Positions 61,390 to 64,000 of a DNA stretch of 64,000 nt are shown here, one piece after another. Origin of the DNA: Trebouxia sp. TZW2008 (Eukaryota > Chlorophyta > Trebouxiophyceae > Trebouxiales > Trebouxiaceae); contig BDIU01000004.1 in assembly GCA_002118135.1 (NCBI GenBank), forward strand, positions 310,001 through 374,000. Direction: 5' to 3'. A program made the position numbers and the translations under genes. The notes beneath the pieces were generated by a model. The model worked only from the letters and a program-made list of their open reading frames with translations. It was not told where the DNA came from and searched no databases. Each line of letters starts with the position of its first letter. The stretch's first letter is position 1.

Positions 61390-63900
61390 AGACACTAAGC
61401 ATTGCTTGAGTAGGAGTTGCTTGCAACATCTTCTCCAGCGCTCTGCCTGCAGCGCTGCGCAGCTTTCCAACAGCTCTCTGAAGGGCTTTGTGTATCACAG
61501 TGCACAGATCCTGAGAGCAGCTTCCAAAAGCGCTGCGCATGCTGCAGCGCGGGGCAGGCTGTGCAACTGGCCTCTATGCGCAGCGGTCAAGTCAGCAGCC
61601 CATGCTTCAAGCACTGCATTCGTGGCAGCTTTTCAGAAGCTTTGCCTACAGCGCTGTGCAGCTCTTAAACAGCTCATCAAAAGGCTTTGGCTGATATGCT
61701 GCACAGAGCCTTTTGGCAGGGCTGTTGCAGAGCTGTGCATGCTCCTGCAATAGGCAAGTCTGGGCATCTAGGCTTCATGCAGATTGCACAAGCACCTCAA
61801 TAGCTGACAATTGTTGGGCCTGCATAGGTGCTCGAGCATTGCATTGCTTGCAAGCAAGGACTCTGCCGACAGCGCTGGACAGCTTTCAGCAGCTCCTCAA
61901 AGTGCTTCCCATAGAATGCTGCACAACCCCATGGCATAGTTGCTTGGGACCTGCGCATCCTGCACTGTGCAGGCTGGGCAACTGGACTCCGTGCAGAATG
62001 CTTCGGTCCTTCAACAGCTGGCAATTGTTGCTCTTGCACACGCGCTGAAGCACTGCGTCGCTTGCAGCAGGTCTGTGCCTATGGCGCTGCGCAGCTTTTC
62101 AGCAGCTCCCCGGAGGGCTTTGGCTATAATGATGCACAAAGCCCTTTGAAAATGCCGTAGAAGAAATGCGCATACTACAGCATTGTGCAGGCTGGGCAAT
62201 TGACATCCATGCAGAATGCTTGAGTGTTTGAACAGCAACTGTTGATCACGCCTAGGTGCTCAAGTACTGCATTGCTTGCAGCAGGCCTTCACAGGACACT
62301 GCCTACAATGCTGCGCAGCTCTTCAACAGCTCCTCAAAAGACTTTGTCAGGATGCTGCACAGAGCCTTCCAAAGATGCTGTGTAAGAGAGGCGCGTGCTG
62401 CAGCATAGTGCAGGCTAAGCAACTAGACTACATGCAGAAGGCTTGAGTCTTGAAACAGCTGTCGACTGTTGATCCTGCAAGAGGGGTCCAGCACTGCATT
62501 GCTTGCAGAAGGTCCCCGCAGGGCATTGCCTACAGCGTTGCGCAGCTCTTCAGCAGCTCCTCAGAGGGCTTTGTCAAGAATGCTGCAAGAGCCCACCAAC
62601 GAGCTCCCTGAAGAGCTGCGCATGCTGCAGCATTGTGCAGGCTGGCCAAGTGCATTTCATGCGTAATGATCAAGTCAGCATCTCATGCTTCCAGCATATC
62701 ATGCTTCCAGCATATCATGCTTCAAGCACTGCATTGCTTGCAGGCTCCCCATCAAAACACTCTGCCTACAGCGCTGCACAGCTCTTCAAGAGCTCCTCAG
62801 AAGGCTTTGTCAGAATTGCTGCAACAGCCCATTGAAGCGCTTGTTGGAGAGGTCTGCATGCTGCAGCACAGTGCAGGCTGGGCAACTGGACTCCATGCCA
62901 ACACTCCATACACAATGCTTGAGTCCTTGAAAACAACTGGTGGCAACTGATGATCCCATGTAGGTGCTCAAGCACTGCATTGCTTGCAGAAGGTACCCGC
63001 AGGACACTGCTCACAGCGCTGCGCAGCTCCTCAGAGGGCTTTGTCAAGAATGCTGCAAGAGCCCACTCATGAGCTCCCTGAGGAGCTGTGCATGCCGCAG
63101 CACTGTGCAGGCTGGCCAACTGCCATTCACGCATTTGAATGATCTTGTCAGCATTTCATGCTTCAAGCACTGCATTGCTTGCGGGCACTCGTTCAAAGGG
63201 ATTTTGCCTACAGCGCTGCACACGATCTTTTGAGGAAAGTTGTTAAGAAGCGCGCATGCTGCTGCAACATGTAGACTGAACAACTGGAGTCGATGCAGAA
63301 TGCGTGAGTCCTTAAACAGTTGGCAACTGTTGATTCAAGGTAAGGGCTCATGTACTGCATTGCTTGCAGCAGGTCCTCAGAGGACTGTGGCTAGCTTTGG
63401 GCAGGCAGCTTTAGGCAGGCTGTGCAACTGAAGTCCATGCAGATCCCCTGGATCTGCAATAGCTTGCAATCGTTGATCATGCATGGGTATTCCAGCACTA
63501 CACTGCTTGGAAGCAGCTCTTCAGAGCTCTGCCTACAGCGCTGCGCAGCTCCTTGAAAGCTCCTCGAGAGGCTTTTGCTAGAATGCTGAGCAGCCGATGG
63601 GAAAGCTTTGAGAAGCTGCAGCATTGTGCAGGCTGAGCAAGTGAACTCCGTACAGCATGCTTCAACCTGCAATAGCTTGTGACTGTTGATAATACGTGGC
63701 TGGTCTAGCACTGCACTGCTTGCAAGCAGCTCTTCAAACACCTTTGCCTACAGCGCCGCACAGCTCTTCAATAGCTTCTCCATAGGCTTTTGCCAGGATG
63801 CTCCACAGAGCCCTTCGAAGGAGCCCTGGAAGAGCTGCGTCTGCTGCTTTGTGCAGGCTGAGCAATTGACCTCGGTATCTATAACTAAATCAGCAGACCA
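61390..63900 (-). repeat. Long degenerate tandem array, about 12 units of roughly 145-245 bases
   Basis: The plus-strand anchor GCACTGCATTGCTTGCA or a variant recurs at about 61395, 61614, 61835, 62050, 62263, 62493, 62728, 62975, 63168, 63355, 63499 and 63707. Each unit also contains CAGCGCTGCGCAGCTCTTCA and GCAGCATTGTGCAGGCTGG-like blocks. The minus strand repeatedly encodes short helical pieces such as ALQRAVGKLRSAAGRALEKM (about 61490-61425) and ALRGAAEKLRSAIG (about 62130-62090). By analogy with the other arrays this may be copies of an upstream SAC9-like exon edge, but I could not identify the parent exon. Confidence 0.7.
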
Positions 63901-64000
63901 ATCAACCCCCCGTAGGTCAACTTTCTGCTGCTTGCTGCTCTACAGGCAACAACTCCGAGCTGCTTCTACTGGCAACGGGCCCCAACATGACGCTTAACAG

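Overview
This window is nuclear DNA from a eukaryote, most likely a chlorophyte green alga; a trebouxiophyte is a guess. Genes have many introns (mostly GT-AG, a few GC-AG). The gene set is plant-like: a SAC9-type phosphatase with a WW domain, a GBF-interacting-protein-1 homologue, Acinus, CDC5 and a RAP-domain organelle RNA-binding protein. TGTAA-type polyadenylation motifs follow three genes, and short CCCTAAA telomere-like runs occur inside one intron. No bacterial-style operon, CRISPR array or rRNA is present.

Layout: a J-domain protein leaves the left edge on the minus strand (1-360), divergent from an unrecognised acidic protein (+, 792-2131). After a poorly coding stretch, a second, DnaJ-like gene is on the minus strand (about 5800-9867, perhaps with 3' exons in 3916-5060), behind a small unknown gene (-, 10262-10675). 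A 1,561-residue RAP protein fills 12056-27836 (+, 16 exons), with a tRNA-Ala(AGC) gene inside one intron. Then come the GIP1-like gene (-, 28810-35984) and CDC5 (-, 36642-42658), which is divergent from Acinus (+, 43047-50055). A small conserved protein (-, 50924-52916) and the 3' part of the SAC9-like gene (-, 54484-60978) follow. The right end (61390-64000) is a long degenerate tandem array.

I joined exons by hand. The models for RAP (1561 aa), GIP1-like (943 aa), CDC5 (840 aa), Acinus (819 aa) and the first unknown (266 aa) close with consistent intron phase and one terminal stop, which supports them strongly. CDC5 and Acinus both act on pre-mRNA (NTC/Prp19 complex and exon-junction-linked ASAP/PSAP complex). 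The RAP protein probably handles organelle RNA.

The most striking property runs through nearly all multi-exon genes here. Introns are filled with tandem, diverged copies of the neighbouring exon edge together with its splice site. Acceptor-side copies pile up before an exon, donor-side copies after it. Usually the copy that fits the reading frame is the one in continuous contact with the rest of the exon, while the others carry stops or frameshifts. A few copies remain open (the WW-domain half exon of SAC9, the DnaJ C-terminal-domain exon, the first extra Acinus RSB copy), so alternative exon choice is possible.
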